Source of the DNA: JAUYLU01 sp038065675
Lineage (GTDB): Bacteria; Patescibacteriota; Minisyncoccia; Phycocordibacterales; VMEP01
Direction: 5' to 3'
DNA length: 38,691 nt
NCBI GenBank assembly: GCA_038065675.1
Contig: JBBTQM010000025.1
Coordinates: forward strand, 1 to 38,691
Under the pieces are notes generated by a model. It saw nothing but the letters and a program-made list of their open reading frames with translations. It ran no database searches and was not told where the DNA came from. The position numbers and the translations under genes are program-made. Position 1 is the first letter of the stretch. Each line of letters opens with the position of its first letter. Shown here piece after piece: positions 28,404 to 36,674 of the stretch.

Positions 28404-29066
28404 ATGATCATCACTTACTTCGGCAAGGAATTTTTCAAAGTTCAAGTCGGCGACACCGTTTTGGCTTTTAATCCGATCAGCAAGGATTCCAAATTGAAAA
28501 CTTCGCGCTTCGGCGCCGACATCGCGCTTATTACCGTAAACCACGAAGATTACAACGGCGCCGACCAGGTTTCTTTCGGCGAAAAAAATCCGCTGATTCT
28601 TTCCGGCCCGGGAGAATACGAAACAAAAGGAATTTTCATAAGAGGAATTCCCTCGGAATCTTCGGCGGGCGACGGCCTGCCTGCGCCGGGGGTGCCACGG
28701 CAGGCAGGCAAAAAAATAAACACCATTTACACCCTTTCGGTGGACAAAATGAACATTTGTTTTTTGGGAGCGCTTTCTTCAAAAGCCCTGCCGGCGGAGT
28801 CGCGCGAAGCCATAGACGGCGTGGATATTCTTTTTGTGCCTATTGGCGGCGAGGGAGTCCTTAGTCCGGCGGACGCTTACAGTATCGCGGTATCCATAGA
28901 GCCGAAAGTTATTATTCCCATGGATTATGGAGATGAGGCGGTGCTTAAAAAATTCCTGAAAGAAGGCGGCGCGGAAAAGGCGGAGCCGCTTGATAAATTC
29001 ACCGTAAAACAAAAAGACATAGAAGGGATGGAGGGAGAAATAATCGTCCTTACTCCGTCGGCGTGA
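28404..29066 (+). CDS. MBL-fold protein lacking the metal motif, with REP insert
   Basis: 220 residues similar to UPF0173/lactamase_B_3-type proteins: ITYFGKEFFKVQVGDTVLAFNP, ADIALITVNHEDYNGAD, LILSGPGEYETKGIFIRGIP, ILFVPIGGEGVLSPADAYSIAVSIEPKVIIPMDYG. The usual H-x-H-x-D-H metal box is replaced by NHEDYNG, so hydrolase activity is doubtful. Residues about 90-102 (DGLPAPGVPRQAG) are encoded by a GCCTGCC palindrome (28675-28709) placed in frame between two beta strands. Cytoplasmic. Followed by a small TM protein and gyrA on the same strand. Role unknown. Confidence 0.8.
   Translation: MIITYFGKEFFKVQVGDTVLAFNPISKDSKLKTSRFGADIALITVNHEDYNGADQVSFGEKNPLILSGPGEYETKGIFIRGIPSESSAGDGLPAPGVPRQAGKKINTIYTLSVDKMNICFLGALSSKALPAESREAIDGVDILFVPIGGEGVLSPADAYSIAVSIEPKVIIPMDYGDEAVLKKFLKEGGAEKAEPLDKFTVKQKDIEGMEGEIIVLTPSA
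28675..28709. repeat. GCCTGCC-type REP-like palindrome, copy 4, inside a CDS
   Basis: GCCTGCCTGC (28675-28684) and GCAGGCAGGC (28700-28709), 10-bp arms, in frame inside the MBL-fold gene. Confidence 0.8.
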
Positions 29067-29115
29067 TAATTTTTAATTTTAAATTTTTAATTTTTAAACA
29101 AGGAACATTAATGCC

Positions 29116-29364
29116 ATGAAAAAATATATCGAACATTTGCAAAAAAAACCGGAACACGTGCGCCGGAAAATTCTCATAATTTTGGTTCCTGTTTTTACCA
29201 TAATCATTGCTTCTTCTTGGCTTTCAATTAAAAAATTATCGCCTTCCTCGGGTAACGTTGCCGCCGTAAGGGCCGCGGCGCCGTCGGAAATTTTTGGCGG
29301 CGATTTGAAGTCTATTTGGGGGAGCTTAAAAGAGGGAATAATAAGGGTTTTTCAGGGGAAATAA
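29116..29364 (+). CDS. Small single-TM protein
   Basis: 82 residues: basic N-terminus (KKYIEHLQKKPEHVRRK), one membrane helix (about 18-36, ILIILVPVFTIIIASSWLSI), then a short outer segment with SIWGSLKEGIIRVFQG forming a possible amphipathic helix. Similar small proteins are frequent near housekeeping genes in Parcubacteria but have no assigned function. The leader (29067-29115) carries an ATTTTAAATTTTTAATT repeat like the one inside tsaD. Confidence 0.65.
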   Translation: MKKYIEHLQKKPEHVRRKILIILVPVFTIIIASSWLSIKKLSPSSGNVAAVRAAAPSEIFGGDLKSIWGSLKEGIIRVFQGK

Positions 29365-29419
29365 CCTCCTAAAATCGCTTTTAAAATCATAGCCAATGTG
29401 CTAAAATAGGTCTATAAAT

Positions 29420-31888
29420 ATGGCTCAAAAAGAAGACAAGACCCCGCCGGAAACAGGGGATATTGGAAAAAATATCATCGGCGTCAATATAAGCTCCGAA
29501 ATGAAGGTGTCTTATCTTGACTACGCCATGTCGGTTATCACCTCCCGCGCTCTTCCGGACGTCAGAGACGGCTTAAAACCGGTGCACCGGCGAATTCTTT
29601 ACGCCATGCAGGAGTTGGGGCTTACGGCTTCCGCAAAATCAAGGAAGTCGGCGGCGGTTGTCGGTGAAGTTTTGGGTAAATACCATCCGCACGGCGACAC
29701 GGCGGTTTACGATGCCATGGTGAAAATGGCGCAAGATTTTTCGCACCGTTACCCTCTGATTATCGGCCAGGGAAACTTCGGTTCAATAGATGGAGACAAT
29801 GCCGCGGCCATGCGATATACCGAAGCGAAAATGTCGCGCATCGCAAGCGAACTTTTGCGTGACCTTGAAAAGGAGACCGTTGAATGGCGCCCCAACTACG
29901 ATGCCACGCGCAATGAGCCGGTAGTTTTCCCCGCGGCGGTTCCCAATTTGCTTTTAAACGGAACGTTAGGCATCGCCGTCGGCATGGCGACTTCCATCCC
30001 GCCGCACAATTTGGGGGAAGTTTTGGACGCGACCGCGCACCTCATAGACAATCCGGATGCTTCCACTGAAGATTTGACTCAATTCATAGCCGGCCCTGAT
30101 TTCCCGACCGGCGGAATAATTTTCGGCGCCAAGGATTTGCAACATGCGTACGCTTCCGGACGCGGAGGAATCGTCTGCCGCGGCGAAACGGAAATTCTGG
30201 AAAAAAAGAACGGGCAATACGAAATAATCGTTTCCTCCATTCCTTACCGCATTAATAAAAGCGATTTGATTGTCCACATGGCTGATCTTGTTCGCGAGAA
30301 AAGGATTGACGGCATACGCGATATCCGCGACGAATCGACAAAAGACATCCGCATTGTCGTGGAATTGAAACAAGGGGCTGAGCCGCAGAAAGTTTTGAAT
30401 TATTTGTACAAACACACCGAACTTGAATCGGCTTTCCATTTCAACATGCTCGCTCTCGTTGACGGCACGCCGCAGACGCTTTCTCTTAAGGGGATGCTTT
30501 CGGAATTTATAAAGCACCGCGAAAATGTTGTGCGCCGCCGTACAATTTACGACTTGAGAAAGGCGGAAGAGCGCGAACACATATTGCTCGGCCTCAAAAA
30601 AGCTTTAGACCACATAGATAAAATCATAAAGACCATCAAAGCCTCAAAGGATACCGGCGCGGCGCACGTTAACTTGATGAAAGAATTCAAATTCTCGGCG
30701 CTTCAGGCTACGGCGATTTTGGAAATGAAATTGCAAAAACTTGCCGGACTTGAGCGCAAGAAAATTGAAGACGAACTTCATGAAATAGAAGAGTTCATCA
30801 AGAAAATGAAAGACCTTCTTTCAAGCCCCAAGAAAATTTTAAATGTCATCAAAGGCGAACTTCTGGAAATCCGCGGAAAATACGCCGACCCGCGCCGGAC
30901 GAAAATCGTCAAAGGGGGAGTCAAGATTTTATCCGACGAAGACTTGGTGGCGGAAAAGGAGTCGGTTCTTGTTTTCACCGAAGGCGGATACGTCAAGCGC
31001 ACGGACCCATCCGAATATCGCACGCAGAAACGCGGCGGTGTCGGTGTCGTTGATTTGGACACCAAGGACGAAGATTTCGTCCGTATACTTTTTCACACCA
31101 GTACCCATTCCGACCTGCTGTTCTTTACCGACCGCGGGAAAGCTTATCAGATGAAAATGTACGAGATTTCCGAAGCAAGGCGCGCCACGCGCGGAAAATC
31201 AATAATGAATTTTCTCTCTCTTGCCGGTAACGAGCGCGTAACCTCCATTCTTCCGATGACGAAATCAATGAAGGGAATAAAATGCTCGTTAGTAATGGTC
31301 ACGAAGAAAGGGATTATAAAAAAAGTGGCGGCGGACGCTTTCAAGGATGTGCGCCGTAGCGGCCTTATCGCCATAAAGCTGAAAGACGGGGATGAACTTT
31401 TGTCGGCTCTTTTCACCGAGCGAGGCGACGAGATAATTTTAACCACCGAAAACGGGCAATCCATAAGATTTAAAGAATCCGACGCTCGCGAGATGGGGCG
31501 TGGCGCTTCCGGTGTCAGAGCCATGTCGCTTCGCAAGGGAGACGGCATAGTCGGTGCCGACGTGGTTAAGGGAGGAAATAAAAATGGAGTTCTTTTGGTC
31601 ATGTCGTCTCACGGATACGGCAAGAAAACTCCCCTTAAAGAATATAAAGTTCAGCGCCGCGGCGGTTCCGGCATAAAAACCATGAAAATTACGCCGAAGA
31701 CGGGCAAGCTTGTGGTGAGCAAGGTCGTTATGGATGAAGAGATAAAAGAAGTTATTTCCATGTCAAAGAAAAGCCAGGTGGTGCGCGTTACTTTCGACAG
31801 TATCCCGTCGCTCAAAAGGCAGTCGCAGGGGGTGCGCATCATGAAGCTCCGCGAAGGCGATGCCATAGCATCTCTCACTTGCCTTTAA
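29420..31888 (+). CDS. gyrA: DNA gyrase subunit A
   Basis: 822 residues, usual length. Breaks and rejoins DNA in gyrase. Catalytic Tyr133 in AAMRYTEAKM; quinolone region YHPHGDTAVYD with Thr94 at the position of E. coli Ser83 and Asp98 at that of Asp87. C-terminal beta-pinwheel (about 500-822) with GyrA-box-like motifs QKRGGVG and QRRGGSG, supporting gyrase rather than topoisomerase IV. gyrB is not in this window. The start ATG lacks an SD. Monocistronic or with the preceding small TM gene. Confidence 0.96.
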   Translation: MAQKEDKTPPETGDIGKNIIGVNISSEMKVSYLDYAMSVITSRALPDVRDGLKPVHRRILYAMQELGLTASAKSRKSAAVVGEVLGKYHPHGDTAVYDAMVKMAQDFSHRYPLIIGQGNFGSIDGDNAAAMRYTEAKMSRIASELLRDLEKETVEWRPNYDATRNEPVVFPAAVPNLLLNGTLGIAVGMATSIPPHNLGEVLDATAHLIDNPDASTEDLTQFIAGPDFPTGGIIFGAKDLQHAYASGRGGIVCRGETEILEKKNGQYEIIVSSIPYRINKSDLIVHMADLVREKRIDGIRDIRDESTKDIRIVVELKQGAEPQKVLNYLYKHTELESAFHFNMLALVDGTPQTLSLKGMLSEFIKHRENVVRRRTIYDLRKAEEREHILLGLKKALDHIDKIIKTIKASKDTGAAHVNLMKEFKFSALQATAILEMKLQKLAGLERKKIEDELHEIEEFIKKMKDLLSSPKKILNVIKGELLEIRGKYADPRRTKIVKGGVKILSDEDLVAEKESVLVFTEGGYVKRTDPSEYRTQKRGGVGVVDLDTKDEDFVRILFHTSTHSDLLFFTDRGKAYQMKMYEISEARRATRGKSIMNFLSLAGNERVTSILPMTKSMKGIKCSLVMVTKKGIIKKVAADAFKDVRRSGLIAIKLKDGDELLSALFTERGDEIILTTENGQSIRFKESDAREMGRGASGVRAMSLRKGDGIVGADVVKGGNKNGVLLVMSSHGYGKKTPLKEYKVQRRGGSGIKTMKITPKTGKLVVSKVVMDEEIKEVISMSKKSQVVRVTFDSIPSLKRQSQGVRIMKLREGDAIASLTCL

Positions 31889-31996
31889 GAAACCAACAAC
31901 CGATGACTGACAACCCACAACTAACAATGAAAATTAGTAAAATAAGGTATCATATTATTGTAGGTCATTGGTTGTGAGTTGTTGGTTGTAGGTTAT
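31889..31996. repeat. Inverted TTGTTGGTT-type spacer after gyrA
   Basis: AACCAACAACCGATGACTG with ACAACCCACAACTAACAATG on the left; CATTGGTTGTGAG with TTGTTGGTTGTAGG on the right, roughly inverted around an AT-rich middle. Same family as 26163-26236 and the tsaD insert. Confidence 0.65.
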
Positions 31997-32006
31997 TTAT
32001 ATTTAT

Positions 32007-32534
32007 ATGGCGTTCGTACTTCCCGAAGAAATAATAAAAAATCTCTTTTTGAATGAAGGCATGCATGTTGCCGATTTCGGCGCCGGAACAGGAGCTTTCT
32101 CTATCGCGGCGGGAAAACTTATCGGTTCGGGGCATGTATACGCCATAGAGGTGGTGTCCGACCTTCTCCCGAAAATAAAATCCGACGCGGCGGCGCGCGG
32201 GGTTTTTAATGTGGAAGTTATACGCGGAGACATAGAAACCGTGGGCGGGACTACTCTTTCCGCGAAGTCGGTTGACCGCGTAATCATTTCAAACGTTCTT
32301 TTCCAGGCGGAAGACAAGGAGGGCGTGGCGAAAGAAGCGGCGCGGGTGTTGAAGCCAAATGGCCTGGCGCTTGTCGTGGACTGGTCGGCGTCTTACGGCG
32401 GACTGGGGCCTGCGGATAAAGATGTTTTTCCTAAAGATAAAGCCGTAGCCCTTTTTTTGAATAACGGGTTTGCTTTGGCAAACGAAATTTCCGCCGGAGA
32501 TTTCCATTATGGGTTCGTCGTGCGCCGGCTTTAA
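32007..32534 (+). CDS. SAM-dependent methyltransferase (class I)
   Basis: 175 residues. Rossmann-type fold: GMHVADFGAGTGAFSIAAGKLIG (motif I, about 18-40), VYAIEVVSDLLPKI with the acidic residue of motif II, VIRGDIE (motif III), VDRVIISNVLFQ (motif IV) and EAARVLKPNGLALVVDW (post-motif). The family includes small-molecule, rRNA and ubiquinone/menaquinone-type enzymes; the substrate cannot be read here. Ends 3 nt before the solute-binding protein gene, so they are probably cotranscribed. Confidence 0.88.
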   Translation: MAFVLPEEIIKNLFLNEGMHVADFGAGTGAFSIAAGKLIGSGHVYAIEVVSDLLPKIKSDAAARGVFNVEVIRGDIETVGGTTLSAKSVDRVIISNVLFQAEDKEGVAKEAARVLKPNGLALVVDWSASYGGLGPADKDVFPKDKAVALFLNNGFALANEISAGDFHYGFVVRRL

Positions 32535-32537
32535 ATT

Positions 32538-33845
32538 ATGAAACAAACAACATTTCAACTTATTGTTCTCGTAGTTTTCGGGTTTTTGGCCGCCGCGTCT
32601 ATTTTTGTATTTTCCGGAATTATCCCGATTTTTAAATCAAGCGATAAAATATCCGGCGAGGTTGTGATTTGGGGAACAATTCCCCAAACGAAAATTTTAA
32701 AACTTATAGAGGAAGTTGGCAGGCAAAACAGCGGGCTTCAGATTTTTTATGTTGAAAAATCAGAGGCGAATTTCGACAAAGATTTTATAGAAGCCCTTGC
32801 CGCGGGGAAAGGCCCGGACGCATTCTTTTTTTCTCAGGATTTTGCTTTCAAATACGCCGACAAATTATTCGTGATTCCTTACAGCTCGCTTTCGGAGCGG
32901 GATTTCAGGAATACTTACGTTGACGAGGCTGAACTTTTTTTGTCCAAAAACGGGGTTTTAGGGCTTCCGATTTATGTTGACCCGATGGTTATGTATTGGA
33001 ACAGAAGCATTTTTTCTTCCTCGGGAATTTCAAAGCCTCCGTCGTATTGGGATGAATTCGCGGCAATGGTTCCCCGCATCGTGAAGCGTGATAAATCCGG
33101 CAATATCACAAGTTCCGCCGTTGCGCTCGGGGAATGGAAAAATATTTCTCACGCCAAAGATATTTTGGCCACTCTTATTATTCAGGCTGGGGCGGGGATT
33201 GTGGAACGCGCTTCAGGTTACGGCGAAGAAAAGGCTAAAGTTTCAATTTTAACCACTCAAAATGTATCGGTTCGTCCGGCCGATTCAGCGCTTAGATTTT
33301 TTACGGAATTTTCGGACGCGGTAAAACCGACTTATTCCTGGAACAAATCGCTTTCAAATTCAACCGATAGTTTTGTGGCGGAGCGCTTGGGACTTTATTT
33401 CGGCTATGCGTCGGAATTCTTGCCGATGCGCTCCAAAAATCCCCACTTGAATTTTGACGTTGTTTCTATGCCCCAAGCTCGCGGCTCGGCAACCAAAACA
33501 AATTTTGGCATGGTTTATTCCATAGGAGTAACGCGGGCCGCAAAAAATCCGGAAGCGGCCTTTTTTGCGGCAACTAAAATATCGGCGCCCCAGTTTTCAG
33601 GAAAACTAGCCGAGAATTTATTTTTAGCGCCCGCGCGCCGAGATTTGCTTGCCGTGAAGAACGAAAATTCGTATCTTCAGTTTTTCAATGAATCAGCTCT
33701 TACGGCGCGCGCCTGGCTTGACCCGATGCCGGAATTAACCGATGCTATTTTTAAAGAGATGATTGAAAGCGTGGTATCCGGCAGCGCGCGCGTTTCCGAG
33801 GCGGTTATGACGGCAAATGAGGAACTTTCCAGACTTATAAGATGA
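32538..33845 (+). CDS. Extracellular solute-binding protein (family 1-like)
   Basis: 435 residues. N-terminal hydrophobic anchor (about 7-28) without lipobox, then a periplasmic-binding fold starting ISGEVVIWGTIPQTKI, with DAFFFSQDFAFKYADKLFVIPYSSL, GLPIYVDPMVMYWNRSIF (typical sugar-binding-type segment), GLYFGYASEF and NFGMVYSIGVTRAAKNPEAAFFAATKI. Expected to bind a solute outside the membrane, but no ABC permease or ATPase is nearby. Instead, five pilin-like 2-TM genes follow, the first overlapping the stop by 4 nt. It may have been co-opted as a surface receptor or hand its ligand to an unlinked permease. Confidence 0.9.
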   Translation: MKQTTFQLIVLVVFGFLAAASIFVFSGIIPIFKSSDKISGEVVIWGTIPQTKILKLIEEVGRQNSGLQIFYVEKSEANFDKDFIEALAAGKGPDAFFFSQDFAFKYADKLFVIPYSSLSERDFRNTYVDEAELFLSKNGVLGLPIYVDPMVMYWNRSIFSSSGISKPPSYWDEFAAMVPRIVKRDKSGNITSSAVALGEWKNISHAKDILATLIIQAGAGIVERASGYGEEKAKVSILTTQNVSVRPADSALRFFTEFSDAVKPTYSWNKSLSNSTDSFVAERLGLYFGYASEFLPMRSKNPHLNFDVVSMPQARGSATKTNFGMVYSIGVTRAAKNPEAAFFAATKISAPQFSGKLAENLFLAPARRDLLAVKNENSYLQFFNESALTARAWLDPMPELTDAIFKEMIESVVSGSARVSEAVMTANEELSRLIR

Positions 33846-34216
33846 TGAAAAAAATAACTATCGCCATTTTTTCGTTTTTGCCGCTTTTTGCGCTTGCCGC
33901 CGGGCTTGTCCCGTGCGGCGGGGTTGATACCAATGGCGCGCCGGAACCGGCGTGTAATTTTGACCAGCTGGTCATCATGGCTCAGAGGATAATCCGATTC
34001 CTCATTTTAATCGGCGGGTCTTTGGGCGCGGTTGCTTTCGCTTATGCCGGCTGGCTATATCTCACGAGCGGAGGGAACCCGGGGAAAGTTACTTCCGCAA
34101 AAGACATTTTTATCAAAGTTGTTCTCGGATTTATATTCATGCTTGCCGCATGGCTTATTGTGAGCCTTATAGTAAATACGCTGGGGTATCAAGGAGTGAA
34201 TCTTTTGAAAGGTTGA
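33842..34216 (+). CDS. 2-TM T4SS-pilin-like protein 1
   Basis: 124 residues: signal peptide ending near ALAAG, a Cys pair in LVPCGG...PACNFDQL, then two membrane helices (about 48-72 and 85-108) linked by the short polar loop TSGGNPGKVTSAKDIFIK, the TrbC/VirB2-like pattern of the T4SS_pilin family common in CPR. Translationally coupled to the solute-binding protein (ATGA overlap; ATGATG offers two starts). First of five consecutive paralogous-type genes. May form a membrane pilus or channel; no VirB/VirD ATPase is in the window. Confidence 0.82.
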   Translation: MMKKITIAIFSFLPLFALAAGLVPCGGVDTNGAPEPACNFDQLVIMAQRIIRFLILIGGSLGAVAFAYAGWLYLTSGGNPGKVTSAKDIFIKVVLGFIFMLAAWLIVSLIVNTLGYQGVNLLKG

Positions 34217-34248
34217 AAAATTAAATATAATGTTTAGAGACAACCATA

Positions 34249-34629
34249 ATGGCAATAATTAAATCATCAAAAAAGTTTTTAGGGAAAATTACCGCAACTA
34301 TTTTTACATTGTTCGCGCCGATTTTGGCGTTTGCCCAAGGATATGGGGGAACCCCCGGCGCGAAATTACAAAATCCCCTTAAGGATATAAACGACATTCC
34401 TACTCTGATAGTGGCGATTCTTGACGTGGTGGTCAAGGTGGGCGGCTATATTGCCGTACTCGCCCTTATATACGCCGGTTTTATGTTCGTGAAAGCGCGC
34501 GGTAACCGAGAAGAGCTTGAAACGGCTAAGCGTTCATTTTTTTACATAGTCATAGGAGTGGCGGTTCTCCTTGCCGCCAAAGCCATATCTTTGGGGATAA
34601 GCGCCACTATCAGTAATATTGTGAGATAA
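34249..34629 (+). CDS. 2-TM T4SS-pilin-like protein 2
   Basis: 126 residues: N-terminal signal segment with cleavage likely after LAFAQ (near 33), Gly/Pro stretch, then helices VAILDVVVKVGGYIAVLALIYAGFMFV and SFFYIVIGVAVLLAAKAISLGI separated by KARGNREELETAKR. Same topology as its neighbours. 32 nt after the previous gene. Confidence 0.82.
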   Translation: MAIIKSSKKFLGKITATIFTLFAPILAFAQGYGGTPGAKLQNPLKDINDIPTLIVAILDVVVKVGGYIAVLALIYAGFMFVKARGNREELETAKRSFFYIVIGVAVLLAAKAISLGISATISNIVR

Positions 34630-34636
34630 TAAAAGT

Positions 34637-35020
34637 ATGAAGAGAATATCATTGTATTTTGTAACTCTTGGAGTTCTTATCCCTCAGGTCGCTCACGCCC
34701 AGGTGTGCTCTCTTTCAACCATTACTTCTTTTATAAATTGCATCACCGATATCATCTCCGGCTCAATTATCCGTCTTCTGGTCGCCCTTGCCGTCGTATT
34801 TTTTCTTTGGGGCGCGGCAAAATTTCTCAGAAATGCCGAGGATCCCGGGAAACGCGAGGAGGGAAGAATGTTTATGCTTTACGGGGTTATCGCCCTTTTT
34901 GTCATTGTTGCCGTTTGGGGATTAGTGGGGATTCTTGCCAATACATTCGGTATTGATGTCCGCCAGCCGCAGTTTCCCGGAGGAGGCGGCAAGAGTGGCT
35001 ACTGGTCCGACGTATTATAA
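34637..35020 (+). CDS. 2-TM T4SS-pilin-like protein 3
   Basis: 127 residues: signal peptide to VAHAQ, Cys pair VCSLSTITSFINCITD, helices IIRLLVALAVVFFLWGAAKFL and MFMLYGVIALFVIVAVWGLVGILANTFG with loop RNAEDPGKREEGR. The second helix motif (LYGVIALFVIVAVWGLVGI) is nearly shared with protein 4, pointing to duplication. Starts 7 nt after protein 2. 35021-35177 is non-coding with AT-rich sequence. Confidence 0.83.
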   Translation: MKRISLYFVTLGVLIPQVAHAQVCSLSTITSFINCITDIISGSIIRLLVALAVVFFLWGAAKFLRNAEDPGKREEGRMFMLYGVIALFVIVAVWGLVGILANTFGIDVRQPQFPGGGGKSGYWSDVL

Positions 35021-35177
35021 TTTCAACAGGGGAGGAATCCACAGCTTCATTAGCTTAAGAAAGCCGTAATGTAGTATAATAAATGGAGGTATTGGGGAGT
35101 TTTTGCGGCAGGCGCGGCTTCGTTCCGATGTCCGGCAAAATTGTTTATAATTATTATCATTAATAAATTATTGTAGT

Positions 35178-35510
35178 ATGAAAAAAGTATTTGCAGTAGG
35201 TTCATCATTTATACTTCCGGCCATCGCGCTCGCGCAAGATGCCGGTTCGGTTCTCCAGACGGTTAGCAACATTTTCGGTTATTTGGTTCCGATTCTTATT
35301 TCTCTCGCCGTCCTATGGTTTTTCTGGGGACTTGTAGAATATCTCCGCGGAGGTGGCGAAGATAAAGAAAAAGGCAAGCAGACCATGATTTACGGCATTA
35401 TCGCGCTTTTCGTCATGGTATCCGTATGGGGATTGGTTGGGCTTATCGGCAATACGTTCGGTATACAGCCAGGCGGCGGAGCTATAATCCCGAACATCCC
35501 AAGGATTTAA
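35178..35510 (+). CDS. 2-TM T4SS-pilin-like protein 4
   Basis: 110 residues: signal peptide to ALAQD, helices IFGYLVPILISLAVLWFFWGLVEYL and IYGIIALFVMVSVWGLVGLIGNTFG with loop RGGGEDKEKGKQTM, ending in a Gly/Pro-rich tail. Closest to proteins 3 and 5. No SD seen at the start. Confidence 0.83.
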   Translation: MKKVFAVGSSFILPAIALAQDAGSVLQTVSNIFGYLVPILISLAVLWFFWGLVEYLRGGGEDKEKGKQTMIYGIIALFVMVSVWGLVGLIGNTFGIQPGGGAIIPNIPRI

Positions 35511-35552
35511 TTAAGCGAATAAATAACGCATACAGGCAAGTAGAAAAAATAT

Positions 35553-35852
35553 ATGGGATTTATCTCGATTGCGCACGCGCAGTCTCTTGCTCCGTTTGAT
35601 AGCTTTTTGAGCAGAGTAAGCTATTACATCCTAAATCCGCTGATAGGACTCTTTTTCGCTCTTGCTCTCATGTATTTTATTTGGGGGGTTGTCGTTTTTA
35701 TTAAAAATACTGACAATGAAACTGAAAAAGAGACAGGTAAAAATCACATGATATGGGGGATTATCGGGCTCTTCATAATGATAGGAGTTTACGGAATAAT
35801 CGGGCTTATCACAGGGACATTCGCGCCTGGCGTGCAGGTTCCGAGAGGATAA
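35553..35852 (+). CDS. 2-TM T4SS-pilin-like protein 5
   Basis: 99 residues: very short export signal (MGFISIAHAQ), helices ILNPLIGLFFALALMYFIWGVVVFI and MIWGIIGLFIMIGVYGIIGLITGTF with loop KNTDNETEKETGKNH. Last of the array, with a strong terminator downstream. Confidence 0.83.
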   Translation: MGFISIAHAQSLAPFDSFLSRVSYYILNPLIGLFFALALMYFIWGVVVFIKNTDNETEKETGKNHMIWGIIGLFIMIGVYGIIGLITGTFAPGVQVPRG

Positions 35853-35870
35853 ACGAAATTGATTATTAAA

Positions 35871-35907
35871 AACAAAATCCGGTCTTGAAGGCCGGATTTT
35901 GTTTTTT
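35871..35907 (+). terminator. Terminator of the pilin-like array
   Basis: 12-bp stem AACAAAATCCGG (35871-35882) / CCGGATTTTGTT (35892-35903), then TTTT. Confidence 0.92.
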
Positions 35908-35918
35908 CCGGACAAAAG

Positions 35919-35941
35919 AAAAAGGCAAGCTTGCGCCTGCC
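35919..35941 (-). terminator. Terminator of the SPFH operon
   Basis: Minus strand stem GGCAGGC/GCTTGCC closed by a GCAA tetraloop, then TTTTTC. Confidence 0.75.
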
Positions 35942-35978
35942 TCTGTCCATTTCCGCAAATTCTCGGAAACGGGAAGAA

Positions 35979-36674
35979 CTACTTCGGTTCATGATACACC
36001 TTGGTTGGTACCATTTCCCCTTGGTGCTTTGCCTTGAACCTGAAGGCGAAGTTGGCAATGTTGTTGTCGCCGAGCGGGGTTGGTTGTCTCGGGCAGAGCT
36101 CGAAAACTCTCTCCCTGACGTTTTTCACCAGGATGCACTTTTCCGGCTCTATGCGGAGCCAGCTAGATGGCGGGGTGATTACTTGTTCCGACCATCTTTC
36201 GAACACCGCTACGACAGGGATTACCGTGACGCGGCTTGCCGCCTTTGATTTTTCCCCATGGTCGGTTGTCGGCATTTTGCCAACCAGGAAGAGGGCAAGC
36301 GGTGCGATTAGAAGCACCCCAACCCAGAACGCTTTTTCTCCGGAACCGAACTTCCAAGTGAGCGCGACGGCGATGATTGCCGCCTGGCTCGCGAGGAAGA
36401 GATTCCGGTTGCCGGCCCACTCCTTCCAGAGAGGAACGTCGTCCTGAAACAACCACAGCATCCACAGGAAGAGGAGGTAGATGGCGAGAAATGTGAATAA
36501 GCCACTAATCCCCTTGAGGGAGCCAAACAAGTTCCACTTGTCTTTGCCGGCCTTGTCTCCCTCCTTTCCTTTAGGCAAATATTCCATCAGGCGTTGCACA
36601 GAGACCGTGGATGACGCTTGCCAGATAAGTATTGCCGCAAGAAGAACGAGGAAACCTATATAGAGGATACTCAT
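35979..36674 (-). CDS. Membrane protein coupled to SPFH protein
   Basis: 231 residues with about four membrane helices: 3-22, 57-78, about 92-106 and about 118-132. The first polar loop is Lys-rich. The C-terminal 95 residues are soluble (VIPVVAVFERWSEQVITPPSSWLRIEPEKC...FAFRFKAKHQ). Not recognised; SPFH proteins often pair with a small membrane partner such as NfeD, but the NfeD OB-fold signature is not evident. Start overlaps the SPFH stop by 4 nt (ATGA), so the two are made together. G+C-rich accessory-type codon use. Confidence 0.7.
   Translation of the reverse strand: MSILYIGFLVLLAAILIWQASSTVSVQRLMEYLPKGKEGDKAGKDKWNLFGSLKGISGLFTFLAIYLLFLWMLWLFQDDVPLWKEWAGNRNLFLASQAAIIAVALTWKFGSGEKAFWVGVLLIAPLALFLVGKMPTTDHGEKSKAASRVTVIPVVAVFERWSEQVITPPSSWLRIEPEKCILVKNVRERVFELCPRQPTPLGDNNIANFAFRFKAKHQGEMVPTKVYHEPK

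Noticed and set aside
27712..28407. Long + strand ORF (231 codons) across the repeat-rich region
   Set aside because: It runs through two terminator hairpins, two tandem repeats and antisense to a well-signalled small ORF; the protein is Arg/Pro/Ala-rich low complexity with no start signal.
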